From NCBI RefSeq assembly GCF_024813435.1, contig NZ_JANAEZ010000003.1:1-64000 (forward strand): a stretch of DNA of 64,000 nucleotides, read 5' to 3'. Below the pieces are notes generated by a model. The model searched no databases and was not told where the DNA came from. It saw only the letters and a list, made by a program, of their open reading frames with translations. Made by a program: the position numbers and the translations under genes. Source of the DNA: Cognataquiflexum gelatinilyticum (GTDB lineage: Bacteria; Bacteroidota; Bacteroidia; Cytophagales; Cyclobacteriaceae). Positions 19,387 through 29,082 of the stretch are shown piece after piece; within the stretch, counting starts at the first letter, position 1; the number at the start of each line of letters is the position of its first letter.

Positions 19387-20799
19387 CTATTCTTGGGCTT
19401 TATTATGGTTTATAACAAGGCCATTTAAATACATTTCAATATTGGTGTAATTTGTCTGGAGGTGATACCATCTATCATCACGTCGATTAGGGTTGAGTCC
19501 ATTTTCAATTTCCCAAGAATCCGGCATTCCATCATTATCTGAATCTTTAGGAGGAGAAAAAGTATTTAAATTTGGCCAACCGCCTACATCAGATTGACTA
19601 TCAATGATCCCATTTTTAGTACCTTTAGATCCCAAATGGGTAAAAACCCCTTTTTTTGTTTCGTCAATAATTCTTGAATCAACTGCATCTCTTGATAAAC
19701 TTGCACCTACCTGGTGCAAAACTTTTTCATAGGCTTCTAAAGCTGTGTCTGTTTTTTCATAAACATCCGCAGAAAAGGGGATTTGAGTTTTGATTGATTC
19801 CATGTATTTAATTGTTAATTCCGGATTTTCAAGGCGTACTCCATACCAATTGTCTTGATTCACTTTAGGATTCCCTTCTAGGAAATTTCCGTAAACATAA
19901 AACCTCCCATAGTTATAATTTCCCATTTTTGTAGGGTTAAGAAAGAAATTTCTGTGGTAATTATTGGTAGCAGGACCAGGTTTATAATAGTTATTTATAA
20001 AATTTATGGTGCCTTCCACTCCTCCATTTGCTGCACGATCCATCCAATTATAAACCACGTTATTTCTAAAATCAATGATACCTCTAAAATTATCTAAATG
20101 ATCTTGGGTTTTGTAGAGGTCAGGGTGGTCGAACATGGGTGTTCTTTGACTAAAATGGGCAAAAAGATTATGGTGATAAGAAATATTTTTCCCACCAAAT
20201 ACTGCTCCGTAACCGTGAGGCCCCTTAGAATGGACACTATTGTGTAATCCTTCTGAAAACAAACACCATTGAAATGTTACATTTCTATTTCTAAAGTTGG
20301 TGGCAGTTTCATCCGTACCCCAAGACATGCTGCAATGGTCGAAAATTATATCAGTACAATCTCTAACAAAAATCGGATTGTCTTCGCGTCCGGTTAGGTC
20401 CCCAAGTCTAAATCGAATGTATCTTACAATAATATTTGTTTTATTGATCAGTGTCAACCGGTAATTTTTAAAAGTGATCCCATCGCCAGGCGCCGATTGT
20501 CCTGCAACTGTGGTGTTATTTTGAAGTGTTACATTGCTTTTTAGTTCAATGGTTCCTGATACTTCAAAAATAATTGTAGTAGGTTCTTTAAATGAAGCTG
20601 CCTCTCGGAAACTTCCTGGTCCGCTATCATTTAAATTGGTCACTTTCCTGATTTGGCCACCTCTTCCTCCTGTAGTATATTTTGCGAAACCATCTGCTCC
20701 AGGAAACGCGAGGGTTTGATTTTGCCCTGTAGATTGTTCAATTGTAACTGTAAAAATTAAAATTAATAGAAATGGTAAAATAAAAATTTTTAAATCCAT
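19387..20799 (-). CDS. Pectate lyase (PL1-like), single-domain
   Basis: 470 aa from an ATG with a hydrophobic signal peptide (about 1-26, MDLKIFILPFLLILIFTV to STGQ). The whole mature protein is the catalytic beta-helix seen in the giant neighbour, with conserved FPGADGFAKY, GRGGQIRKVTNLNDSGPGS, RLGDLTGRED, DHCSMSWGTDETA and HNLFAHFSQRTP. It has the same EF-hand-like tail (DSDNDGMPDSWEIENGLNPN). Unlike its two paralogues it has no FN3 array and no T9SS sorting domain, ending shortly after NGLVINHNKAQE. It is therefore probably periplasmic or released by another route. A minus-strand neighbour of the GT2/pyruvyl transferase pair. Confidence 0.87.
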   Translation of the reverse strand: MDLKIFILPFLLILIFTVTIEQSTGQNQTLAFPGADGFAKYTTGGRGGQIRKVTNLNDSGPGSFREAASFKEPTTIIFEVSGTIELKSNVTLQNNTTVAGQSAPGDGITFKNYRLTLINKTNIIVRYIRFRLGDLTGREDNPIFVRDCTDIIFDHCSMSWGTDETATNFRNRNVTFQWCLFSEGLHNSVHSKGPHGYGAVFGGKNISYHHNLFAHFSQRTPMFDHPDLYKTQDHLDNFRGIIDFRNNVVYNWMDRAANGGVEGTINFINNYYKPGPATNNYHRNFFLNPTKMGNYNYGRFYVYGNFLEGNPKVNQDNWYGVRLENPELTIKYMESIKTQIPFSADVYEKTDTALEAYEKVLHQVGASLSRDAVDSRIIDETKKGVFTHLGSKGTKNGIIDSQSDVGGWPNLNTFSPPKDSDNDGMPDSWEIENGLNPNRRDDRWYHLQTNYTNIEMYLNGLVINHNKAQE

Positions 20800-21173
20800 A
20801 AATGAAAATATATGATTGATTTGAAAAGTTATTATTAAGCTATAATTTTTAAAACGAAAATTTAATATAGTGAGATTTACCTATATATGGGAATCTGAAA
20901 TGACTTCTTTTATTCTCCATATTTCTTAATCAACTATTTTATTTAATCCTAGATGATTTTCAACAATGATTGAGTTTATACCAATTAATTAGAATTAGAA
21001 GGTGTTCAAGATTGTGAAACAATTAAACTCATGTTAACTCTTGGCTCATTCAAATGATCTATTAATAAATTCATTTAATCCAAATCAAGGTAAGTAAATT
21101 AAATATAGTTTCATAATGAAACCTTCTAAAATAGGTGAACATTTTTGATAAAAATAAATTCCCATACTTTTAA
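20800..21173. other. AT-rich intergenic region
   Basis: The spacer between the GT2 gene's stop and the lyase start is very AT-rich. No gene, hairpin with T-run or consensus promoter was recognised. Confidence 0.5.
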
Positions 21174-22118
21174 TTAAAAAATAGAAATTTTTAAATTATA
21201 TGAAATATATCTATTTAGAAGTCTGCTACCTCTTTTATTATTCAAAATTAAGATTAAAAATTTATAAGGTAATTTGTAAACTAAGTCGACCCAATAATTT
21301 TTCTTAGTTATTTGGTTTAAAATATTTGTAATTTCTTTATTGTTTTCAGGGTTTGAAGCGTATTTAATAAGATTTAGATAAACAAATTTATTTTTAAAGT
21401 TCTCAAATTTCTCATATTGAGAAGGTTCGATTTCATGTGAAAGGAGGTAATCGTCCCTTAGGATATGAGATAAAAGGCTAGCCTTAAGTGGGAAACTCGT
21501 TTTTGTTGCTCCGGTACTGTCGCCTCTTTCATAATAGACAGGAGAGGATTTACAATATGCCAAGTTTCCTCCTAAACAAATAGCTCTGAACCATACATCT
21601 AAGTCTTCTCCTCGCTTCAAGTGGGATTTAAATCCCGGATGATTTTCAAAAAATTTTTTTTTCATTATCACTGAAGAAGTAAAAAATAAAGTATTTCTAA
21701 AATCTTTTTGAAAATAATTATCGATTTTTTCAAAGTCTTTGGTAGAGACATTTACACCGGTTAATTCCTTTGTAAATGAAGATGCCCATATTAGTGTATT
21801 TGGGATTAATTCAATTCCTTTTTTCATTAATTTTAGGTAGTCTTCATGCCAGTAATCATCTGCATCAAGAAATGCTATATAAGGAAATTGTGCTTTAGAA
21901 ATCCCTAAGTTTCTACTAGCAGATACTCCAGTGTTTTCTTTTTTTAAAAGCGTAATTCTTTTGGAATTTAGGCTTAATATTTTTTCATATCCATCATCAG
22001 TTGAGCCATCATCAATTACAATTATTTCCCAATCTTGAAATGACTGTTTTTGAACAGATTCAATAGTCCTTAATATATAATTTGATTTGTTGAAAAGAGG
22101 AATAATGACAGAAAACAT
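21174..22118 (-). CDS. Family 2 glycosyltransferase (GT-A fold)
   Basis: 314 aa from an ATG. The N-terminus is a textbook GT2 domain: FSVIIPLFNKSNYILRTIESVQKQ, then IIVIDDGSTDDG, then the metal/nucleotide-sugar motif FLDADDYW (about residues 92-99) and a later GEDLDVWFR. There is no membrane anchor, so it is a cytoplasmic enzyme that adds a sugar to a growing lipid-linked glycan. It starts 11 bp after the pyruvyl transferase gene, so the two are probably one transcript. Donor sugar and linkage are unknown. Confidence 0.85.
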   Translation of the reverse strand: MFSVIIPLFNKSNYILRTIESVQKQSFQDWEIIVIDDGSTDDGYEKILSLNSKRITLLKKENTGVSASRNLGISKAQFPYIAFLDADDYWHEDYLKLMKKGIELIPNTLIWASSFTKELTGVNVSTKDFEKIDNYFQKDFRNTLFFTSSVIMKKKFFENHPGFKSHLKRGEDLDVWFRAICLGGNLAYCKSSPVYYERGDSTGATKTSFPLKASLLSHILRDDYLLSHEIEPSQYEKFENFKNKFVYLNLIKYASNPENNKEITNILNQITKKNYWVDLVYKLPYKFLILILNNKRGSRLLNRYISYNLKISIF

Positions 22119-22129
22119 ATTTGTTGAAA

Positions 22130-23257
22130 TTACTTTTTCAATAAACTATCATTCAAAAAGGAATAAGATTCTTTCCTTTTTTGATCAAGAATTTGATTGA
22201 CTGAAGGCCAATCTATTTTTTTCTTCAATTTAGATTCTGTTAAGTCTTCTAAAGAACCGAGTAATCTATCATTTAAATTGAAGGCATTTAGCAATGATTC
22301 AAACCTTGCAGCCCCTCTATTTTTATTTATTATGGCAAAAAAGGGTTTGTTAAAAAGGATTGAAAACACAGTTCCATGAAACGAATCAGTTACTATGTGC
22401 TCCGATATGTAGAAATTCTCAATCCATTTTTCTACTGTTGCTTTTGTTCCCCATTCTAATGGAATTTGTTTATTTTTATCTATTGTTTCAAGTTCATATG
22501 GTTTAATATTGAAAGCGGCTGCTACAATATCAACAATCTTTGATTTTTCATCTGTTTTATCCAATATATAATTGAAAAGACCACCTTTAAATTCATTTGA
22601 ATCTTTTTTTAAAAAAAATTTATAATCTTCTATATCCAATAGCATTGTTGGATCTAAAACCCATTTTGGTGTTACGCCAAGATGTTTTTCACATAATTGT
22701 ATTGCCGATTCCTCTCTTACTGAAATTGCATTAAATTTTTTGATTAGGTTGGTACAAATTTTTTCTTTTTCAGTACTAAATTTCCAAATATCCCCCCCAA
22801 ATGAAGGGGCATATGATATTCTCAAAGGATGGGTTGTTTCGACGAAAGAAAAAAAAGCAATTTCAATATGTTTGAAATACTTCGGATTCCATATTTGATC
22901 ACTTCCAACTATATAAGCCTCAAAATTATAGCTTTTGATTTTTTTGGTTATTGTTTTTGGGTTGGAAAAAGTTTGGGTAATATATTTAAAATTTTGGTCA
23001 ATAAAAGGTCTAGTAAAAGTTAAGTAGGATTGGTTCTTAATTTTATTAATTTTTTCTATCTCAATCGATTTTGGGTTTGGTTTAATTAAATTTTTTGCTT
23101 TTTCCTTCAGACTCTTCCAAGTCGATTTTTTATTGAAATTTGTGTCTATAAGCCATACTTCGTGTCCCATATTTTCAAGACGTGATTTTAAAGCATAAGC
23201 TTGAAGAATTCCCCCATAATTGGTGTGTAGGGGCAGAGTCAGTATTCCTATTTTCAT
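22130..23257 (-). CDS. Polysaccharide pyruvyl transferase family protein
   Basis: 375 aa from an ATG. Begins MKIGILTLPLHTNYGGILQA, the usual opening of the family, with YIVGSDQIWNPKY (about 120-132), ISVREESAIQLC and the C-terminal VTDSFHGTVFSILFNKPF. Members add ketal-linked pyruvate from phosphoenolpyruvate to sugars of exopolysaccharides, giving them acidic groups. It is the upstream gene of a pair with the GT2 transferase, which supports a role in EPS assembly. Low GC like its neighbours. Confidence 0.85.
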   Translation of the reverse strand: MKIGILTLPLHTNYGGILQAYALKSRLENMGHEVWLIDTNFNKKSTWKSLKEKAKNLIKPNPKSIEIEKINKIKNQSYLTFTRPFIDQNFKYITQTFSNPKTITKKIKSYNFEAYIVGSDQIWNPKYFKHIEIAFFSFVETTHPLRISYAPSFGGDIWKFSTEKEKICTNLIKKFNAISVREESAIQLCEKHLGVTPKWVLDPTMLLDIEDYKFFLKKDSNEFKGGLFNYILDKTDEKSKIVDIVAAAFNIKPYELETIDKNKQIPLEWGTKATVEKWIENFYISEHIVTDSFHGTVFSILFNKPFFAIINKNRGAARFESLLNAFNLNDRLLGSLEDLTESKLKKKIDWPSVNQILDQKRKESYSFLNDSLLKK

Positions 23258-23473
23258 TATTTTTTAATTGTATTAGCTCTGAGCATTGGGATTTATTTTC
23301 AAAAATGAATTTTTATGTGAGTTTAAAAAACAAGTCTAATTTATTTTTTCAACAAAAATTAAATGATGGACAAAATTATCAATTCGATTGAAAGTTAAAA
23401 ATTTTAAATTGAATTATTAATTTGAATTTTTACTTTGGGACTTTTGTTATTTCGAATTTTTGTTTTGTTCAAT

Positions 23474-23511
23474 GAAAAAAATGGACGACTATATTGGTCG
23501 CCCATTTTTTT
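23474..23511 (-). terminator. Intrinsic terminator of the 1626-aa pectate lyase gene
   Basis: On the minus strand AAAAAAATGGGCGAC pairs with GTCGTCCATTTTTTT (one G-T pair) around a short AT loop. It lies 8 bp past the stop codon at 23519 and separates this gene from the pyruvyl transferase pair. Confidence 0.85.
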
Positions 23512-23518
23512 AGCTTGA

Positions 23519-26500
23519 TTATTTTTTGATGAATTTTATTTTTTTCATACCGATAAGACCGTTATCCAATATTAAGATATATACACCTGGCGACATAACT
23601 ATTCCTTCCAAGTCAATCATAATTTGTCCATTTTCTGTCATTGAGGTGTTTTCAAAATATTGTCGCCCCATCAAATCATAAATGCTCATGTTTATTGAAG
23701 TTGATCCGTCGCTATTCCATTGGATATTTAATTTATCTATTACAGGATTAGGGAAAATTTTGACGTCATTAGTGCGCGATAAATCAATGTTTTCATTACC
23801 CAATTCAGTATTTAATTCATTGGTTTTATTTTCCTCTAAGATTTCTGAAGTCCTTGCAACAATATTATTTCCGGTATAAATGTTCAAAATTTCACTAGGA
23901 GTCAAGGCCCGGTCATATAATCTAATTTCGTCCAAAAGACCATTCCACCTATTTCCCGCACCAACGGATCCAATGGTTAAATTGCCATCGGTAGAAATTA
24001 TTTTTGTGTTTTGATAGGTTTGTGAATTGTCTTGAGATCCATTGATATAGATGGTGGAATTTGTTCCGTTAAATGTTACAGCTACGTGTGTCCAGGTTTT
24101 CCCATCAGCAACATAATTCCCTTTCGATGTGAGCTTATAAGTTGTTCCTGCTGAGGCTCTGTTGATTCTGAATTCCAATTTTCCATCGGAGAAAATTCTG
24201 AATTCGTATCCATCACCGTTGAGTTTGGTCAAAATACCTTTATTTTCTATTGCATTAGGTCTTATCCATGCAGTTATTGTGATCTGATCAGTAATGTCGA
24301 TTGAAGAATTATGAGATACAGAACCATAGGCTCCCAGATTGCTACTAAAAACCGCGGATTGTCCTATTTTTCCTGCTGTCCAATTTATTTCAGAAGGATT
24401 AAAAATTACTGCATTGTTACCCTTTCCAGAATTATCCACGAATGCACTTCCATTCCCCTCATCCATTTTCCAATGTCCCACGGGTTCTAGATTTGTCTGT
24501 GTAATTGAAAAATCTGAATTTTCATATAAAGAGGAAATTTCATTTTTTGTTAGGGCTTTGTTATAAAGACGTATGTCGTCAAGACCTCCATTCCATCTGT
24601 TTCCATTTCCAACCGCTCCGATCCTAAGGTCGGATGTATTTGATTTAATCCTTACCAAATTGAAATTTGCAAAATTGTCTTCCTCACCATTTATAAATAA
24701 TGTAGAATTTGTTCCATTGAATGTTACTGCAACATGTGTCCAAGTTTTTCCATCAGCTACATATTTCTGATTTGACATAATTTTATAGGTTGTTCCTTCG
24801 GAGGACCTGTTGATTCTAAATTCTAGTTTTCCATCAGAGAAAATTCGGAATTCATATCCGTCACCACTAAGTTTTGTCAAAATACCTTTGTTCTCTATCG
24901 CATTAGGCCTTATCCATGCAGAAATTGTAAGTTCTTCTGTGAGGTCGATTGATGGATTGTGTGCAACAACACCAAATGCACCGGTTGTTGAATTAAAGAG
25001 CGCAGCTTGTCCTACCTTTCCAGAAGTCCAAGATATTCCTGAAGGAGTAGGTATAGAAGCATTGTTTCCCTTCCCTGAATGGTCAATAAAGGTATTTCCC
25101 AACCCTTCATCAAGCTTCCAATGGCCCACAAGATTTCCATTGATTGGTGATGAAATAGGAATAGTTTCAGTAGTAAAGGACCAAGTTTCTGATGAATTTG
25201 CATTTGTTCCATTTGCTACAGGAATTACTCTCCAGAAATATTTGGTTCCAGATTTTAAATTTTGCACCGAAAAATTAGTCCCTGAAATCCCCGATTGATT
25301 TACAACATAAGTAGAAAATGTATTTGATTCAGAAACCTGTACTATATAGGATCCAGCAGTGAAATAGGCTTGCCAAGAAAGCATTATTGACAATGATTGG
25401 TCGGTAATGTTATTTGAAGGGCTGACTAATATTAATTTATTTTCAGTGTTAGATTCAATACCGGTTTTAAAACTAAACACTTGAGAATAATTGCTAAAAA
25501 TGGCTCCATTCCAACCTCTCACCCTCCAATAATAAGTAGTATTGTTGTTTAATTTTGAAACCAGTAAACTGGTTCCTTGAATATTTGTTTGGTTGACCAC
25601 AAAACTACTAAAGCTCGCGTTGGTTGAGATTTGAATTCTATAAAATGCAGAATTAGGTTGGTTTTCCCATTTAAAAATGATGTTATTTGATGGGATTATA
25701 CTCTTGTCAATTGGACTAGAAAGTTTTGGAGGCGCTATGGTTGATGAACTTGATGCTGACCGTACTTTTCGGACCTCCGAAGGTTCACCTATTCCTGCTT
25801 CATTGCTGGGAATTACTCTCCAATAATATTGGGTATTTCTAGTTAAATTCGAAACTGTGTATGATGTGGTTGTAATTCCTGAAATATTACTTATTAATGT
25901 GTTGAAACTTTCAGAAGTTGATACTTGAAGTCGATAGGATTTTGCAATTGGTTCTTCCCAAGTGAATTTTATGCTTGTTGAAAATATGTTTGCGTCATCT
26001 ACAGGGCTTAAAAGCTTGATATTTGTGGGTGTAACGGTAAAAGATGAAGTATTTAGGGTAAATGTGCTGGAATAATAATCTGTGGATTTTCGATTATATG
26101 CCCTTACTCGCCAATAGTAGGTTTTGTTGGAATTCAGATTTTCAATGAAATATGATGAATTTGTTAAACCTTCTTCATTTATAATATAACTTGAAGTAAT
26201 GGAAAAGTCACTAGTGGTGGATACCTGTAACCGGTAAAATTCTGCTGTTGGGTTAGGTTCCCATTCTAGGTTAATTCCTAGAGGATTAACTGTTGAATTG
26301 TGACCCGGTCTTTTCAAAATGGTAACCTCAGGTAATACATCAAAACTTACGGTAGTAAAAGATCCTATTTGGGAAAAGGAACCATTCCCGGAATCATTAC
26401 TTGCCCTGACCCTCCAAAAATAGGTGGTATTTTCTTTCAAATTAGAAAGTTTATGTTTTGTTTCCGACAAATTGTTTTGGTCAACTACAAAAGAAGAGAA

Positions 26501-28399
26501 AGAGGAGGCCGTAGAAACCTGCAATCTGTATGATTTGGCATTGGGGACCTTTGACCAAGTGACTTCCGGTGAAATACCCACGCCTAATGCCTCATTCTTT
26601 GGAAGAAGTAAAATCGGTTTTTCAGGAACTTCATTTAAACTTCCTGTTTTGAATGTGCTTACTGAAGAATATGGTCCATTTCCTGAAGCATTCGAAGCCC
26701 TAACCCTCCAATAGTAAGTACTGTTTTCGTCTAATTTGGTATACACATGGCTAAGGCTTTTAATATTATCAACAGTAATGACATTGGAACTGAAATTTGA
26801 TACTTTTGAAATTTGAATTCGAAAAGATGAAGCAGTGCTGTTTGGGTTCCAAGCAAAACTGATGTTAACAGGTGAGACTGTTGCGTTATTTGCAGGAAGG
26901 AGAGGTTCTACTGATGCAGGAACTCCTGGATTGGTTTGGTCGACAATGTTTTGAACCAAACTGTTGATATACATTTCTATGTCAGTATAATATGGGCTTA
27001 GATTGTATTCTCTGTCGTTGGTAATCAATGGATTCAAGTTGTTGGCTGTTTCCCAAGAATCTGGAATACCATCTTTGTCCGTGTCGATTGGGGCAGGATT
27101 ACTTTTTAGCGTAGGCCATCCCCCAACGTCTTTTTGGCTGTCAATAATACCGGATTTACTACCATTTGACCCATTAAAAGTAAAAGTCTTATTTCTGGTC
27201 TCATTCACGATCCTAACATCCACAGCATCTCTCACCAGACTTGCACCTGCAAAATCCAAGGTTTTTTGATAGGCTGATTGGGCAGTGTGGCCATATTCAT
27301 AAACGTCACTTGGTAAGGCAGAAAATAATTTTGTGCCCTGAAGGTATTGTTCAGTCAACTGGTCGTTTTCAAGGCGAACTCCTTTCCAATTGTCAGAATT
27401 GACAGTTGCATTGTTTTCAAGAATATTTCCTGACACAAAATATTTCCCGTATTTAGCTAAAGAGCTAATTGGGTAAAGAAAGTAATTTGTGTTTCCTGTT
27501 GCGGGACCGGGTTTAAAATAATTGTTTATCACATTAAAAGTGCCCTTTTCACCACCTTCCAAGGCTCTGAAATCCCAATTATAAATTACATTGTTTCTGA
27601 AATCCACCACCCCTCTATATTGGTTTGCTTCAGTTTCAGAAGCATATAAACTCAGATTATCAAATGCAGGACTTCTTTGTGTAAAGTGGGCCATTAAGTT
27701 ATGGTGGTATGAAACATTTATACCACCCCAAATTGCACCATAACCATGTTCTCCTTTTGAATGAACACTGTTGTTGAGTCCTTCTGAAATTATACACCAC
27801 TGTATTGTTAGGTTTTTATTTTTAAAGTTCGAGGCTGTTTCATCAGTTCCCCAAGACAAGGTACAATGGTCAATAATAATATTGTTGCAATCTCTTATAA
27901 ATAAGGCGTTTTCTTCTCTGCCAGTTAAATCCCCTAACCTAAATCTTAAAAATCTAATTATAACATTTTCTTTATTTAGAATTGTTATGCGGTAATTTTT
28001 TAAGGTTATCCCATCACCAGGAGAAGTCTGACCTGCAATTGTTAAGTTTGAATCGTTTATGGTTAAATTGCTCTTTAAATCAATTGTTCCTGAAACATCA
28101 AAAACTACTATTCTAGGACCCTTTTGTTCCAAGGCTTCCCTTAAACTCCCTGGACCTGAATCATTTAAGTTGGTCACTTTGATGACCTGACCACCTCTTC
28201 CTCCTGTGGTATATCGACCGAAGCCTTCGGCACCCGGAAATGCCAAAACACTGGCTTTATTGGGATCATAATCTGAAACTGTCTCAAATATGGATTGGGC
28301 AAGAACAGGAGAGGGTAAATTGATTAAAAATGCTATGGAACAAACAAAAAAAAGTAAAATGAGGTTTTTACAGGAGGAATCCTTGAAATTGGCAAACAT
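23519..28399 (-). CDS. T9SS-secreted pectate lyase (PL1-like) with six FN3 and two LamG domains
   Basis: 1626 aa from an ATG, with a signal peptide (hydrophobic LILLFFVCSIAFLINL, cut near VLAQ, residue 35). The catalytic beta-helix (DNA about 26,990-28,270) carries FPGAEGFGRY, GRGGQVIKVTNLNDSGPGS, RLGDLTGREENA, DHCTLSWGTDETA and HNLMAHFTQRSP. Then come six FN3 modules (about 25,140-26,930; each has the YYWRV signature), two LamG/jellyroll domains (about 24,500-25,130 and 23,870-24,490; GHWKLDEG and GHWKMDEG) and a T9SS type A sorting domain (VKIFPNPVIDKLNI to MKKIKFIKK). LamG domains bind carbohydrates, so the enzyme is probably surface-bound and targets a particular acidic polysaccharide. 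It has its own terminator. Confidence 0.88.
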   Translation of the reverse strand: MFANFKDSSCKNLILLFFVCSIAFLINLPSPVLAQSIFETVSDYDPNKASVLAFPGAEGFGRYTTGGRGGQVIKVTNLNDSGPGSLREALEQKGPRIVVFDVSGTIDLKSNLTINDSNLTIAGQTSPGDGITLKNYRITILNKENVIIRFLRFRLGDLTGREENALFIRDCNNIIIDHCTLSWGTDETASNFKNKNLTIQWCIISEGLNNSVHSKGEHGYGAIWGGINVSYHHNLMAHFTQRSPAFDNLSLYASETEANQYRGVVDFRNNVIYNWDFRALEGGEKGTFNVINNYFKPGPATGNTNYFLYPISSLAKYGKYFVSGNILENNATVNSDNWKGVRLENDQLTEQYLQGTKLFSALPSDVYEYGHTAQSAYQKTLDFAGASLVRDAVDVRIVNETRNKTFTFNGSNGSKSGIIDSQKDVGGWPTLKSNPAPIDTDKDGIPDSWETANNLNPLITNDREYNLSPYYTDIEMYINSLVQNIVDQTNPGVPASVEPLLPANNATVSPVNISFAWNPNSTASSFRIQISKVSNFSSNVITVDNIKSLSHVYTKLDENSTYYWRVRASNASGNGPYSSVSTFKTGSLNEVPEKPILLLPKNEALGVGISPEVTWSKVPNAKSYRLQVSTASSFSSFVVDQNNLSETKHKLSNLKENTTYFWRVRASNDSGNGSFSQIGSFTTVSFDVLPEVTILKRPGHNSTVNPLGINLEWEPNPTAEFYRLQVSTTSDFSITSSYIINEEGLTNSSYFIENLNSNKTYYWRVRAYNRKSTDYYSSTFTLNTSSFTVTPTNIKLLSPVDDANIFSTSIKFTWEEPIAKSYRLQVSTSESFNTLISNISGITTTSYTVSNLTRNTQYYWRVIPSNEAGIGEPSEVRKVRSASSSSTIAPPKLSSPIDKSIIPSNNIIFKWENQPNSAFYRIQISTNASFSSFVVNQTNIQGTSLLVSKLNNNTTYYWRVRGWNGAIFSNYSQVFSFKTGIESNTENKLILVSPSNNITDQSLSIMLSWQAYFTAGSYIVQVSESNTFSTYVVNQSGISGTNFSVQNLKSGTKYFWRVIPVANGTNANSSETWSFTTETIPISSPINGNLVGHWKLDEGLGNTFIDHSGKGNNASIPTPSGISWTSGKVGQAALFNSTTGAFGVVAHNPSIDLTEELTISAWIRPNAIENKGILTKLSGDGYEFRIFSDGKLEFRINRSSEGTTYKIMSNQKYVADGKTWTHVAVTFNGTNSTLFINGEEDNFANFNLVRIKSNTSDLRIGAVGNGNRWNGGLDDIRLYNKALTKNEISSLYENSDFSITQTNLEPVGHWKMDEGNGSAFVDNSGKGNNAVIFNPSEINWTAGKIGQSAVFSSNLGAYGSVSHNSSIDITDQITITAWIRPNAIENKGILTKLNGDGYEFRIFSDGKLEFRINRASAGTTYKLTSKGNYVADGKTWTHVAVTFNGTNSTIYINGSQDNSQTYQNTKIISTDGNLTIGSVGAGNRWNGLLDEIRLYDRALTPSEILNIYTGNNIVARTSEILEENKTNELNTELGNENIDLSRTNDVKIFPNPVIDKLNIQWNSDGSTSINMSIYDLMGRQYFENTSMTENGQIMIDLEGIVMSPGVYILILDNGLIGMKKIKFIKK

Positions 28400-28929
28400 A
28401 AGTAGGGCTTATAAAGAGTTTGAAATAGCTTCTAGAAATAAATCTAGAGGGAAATTTTATTAGTAAATTCTTTGTACAAAAATTTTGCCAAGAAAATTAA
28501 TCCTTTCGAAAAAAAACAAAAATTCGGTATAAAAATTTGCTCACACCAAATTTTAGACTGTGGCTAATTTTTTGGAGTCAATGAAAGTTTCTTTTGGATA
28601 GGTAGAATTGTCAATAATTTGTCAAAAGGAACTACCACTAAGAAATTACATCAAGCTTCCTAAAAAGTTTAAATTTAAACATTTGAATTGTGTATTGTAG
28701 CTTTCCCATAGGCGATTTTCAAACCATCTGGAACAAGGTATATCTAAAATAAATAGAAAGAAATGGATCATTATACAAATAATCGCATTCCCTTTTTCAT
28801 TATTACTTTAGGTTTTTTTGGGGGAAAGTTTAGAAATTCGTAATCATCTACCGGTTTTAAAAAAAAATGATATAATGATTTTTTTATTCTATAAAATCCC
28901 CTTTTTAAAGCTTTTATTTCTTTAATCAA
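28400..28929. other. AT-rich intergenic region upstream of the 1626-aa lyase
   Basis: No ORF or RNA gene was recognised. It must contain the promoter of the 23519-28399 gene, but I see no full TTTG/TAnnTTTG pair at the right spacing. Confidence 0.5.
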
Positions 28930-28969
28930 ACAAAAAGATGGGACAGCTTCAAAAGCCTCCCATCTTTAA
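28930..28969 (-). terminator. Intrinsic terminator after the polysaccharide lyase lipoprotein gene
   Basis: On the minus strand AAAGATGGGAGGCTT pairs with AAGCTGTCCCATCTTT with one bulged base and a three-base loop, followed by T-rich sequence. It lies about 115 bp beyond the stop codon. Confidence 0.75.
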
Positions 28970-29082
28970 TCTATTATTATGTCTAAAGATTGAATTAATG
29001 TAACATGCTAATATTTTCAAATGAAATTTATCCTATTCCTTTATTCACTTAAATATTTTAACATAGGGATTTCGATTTTACA

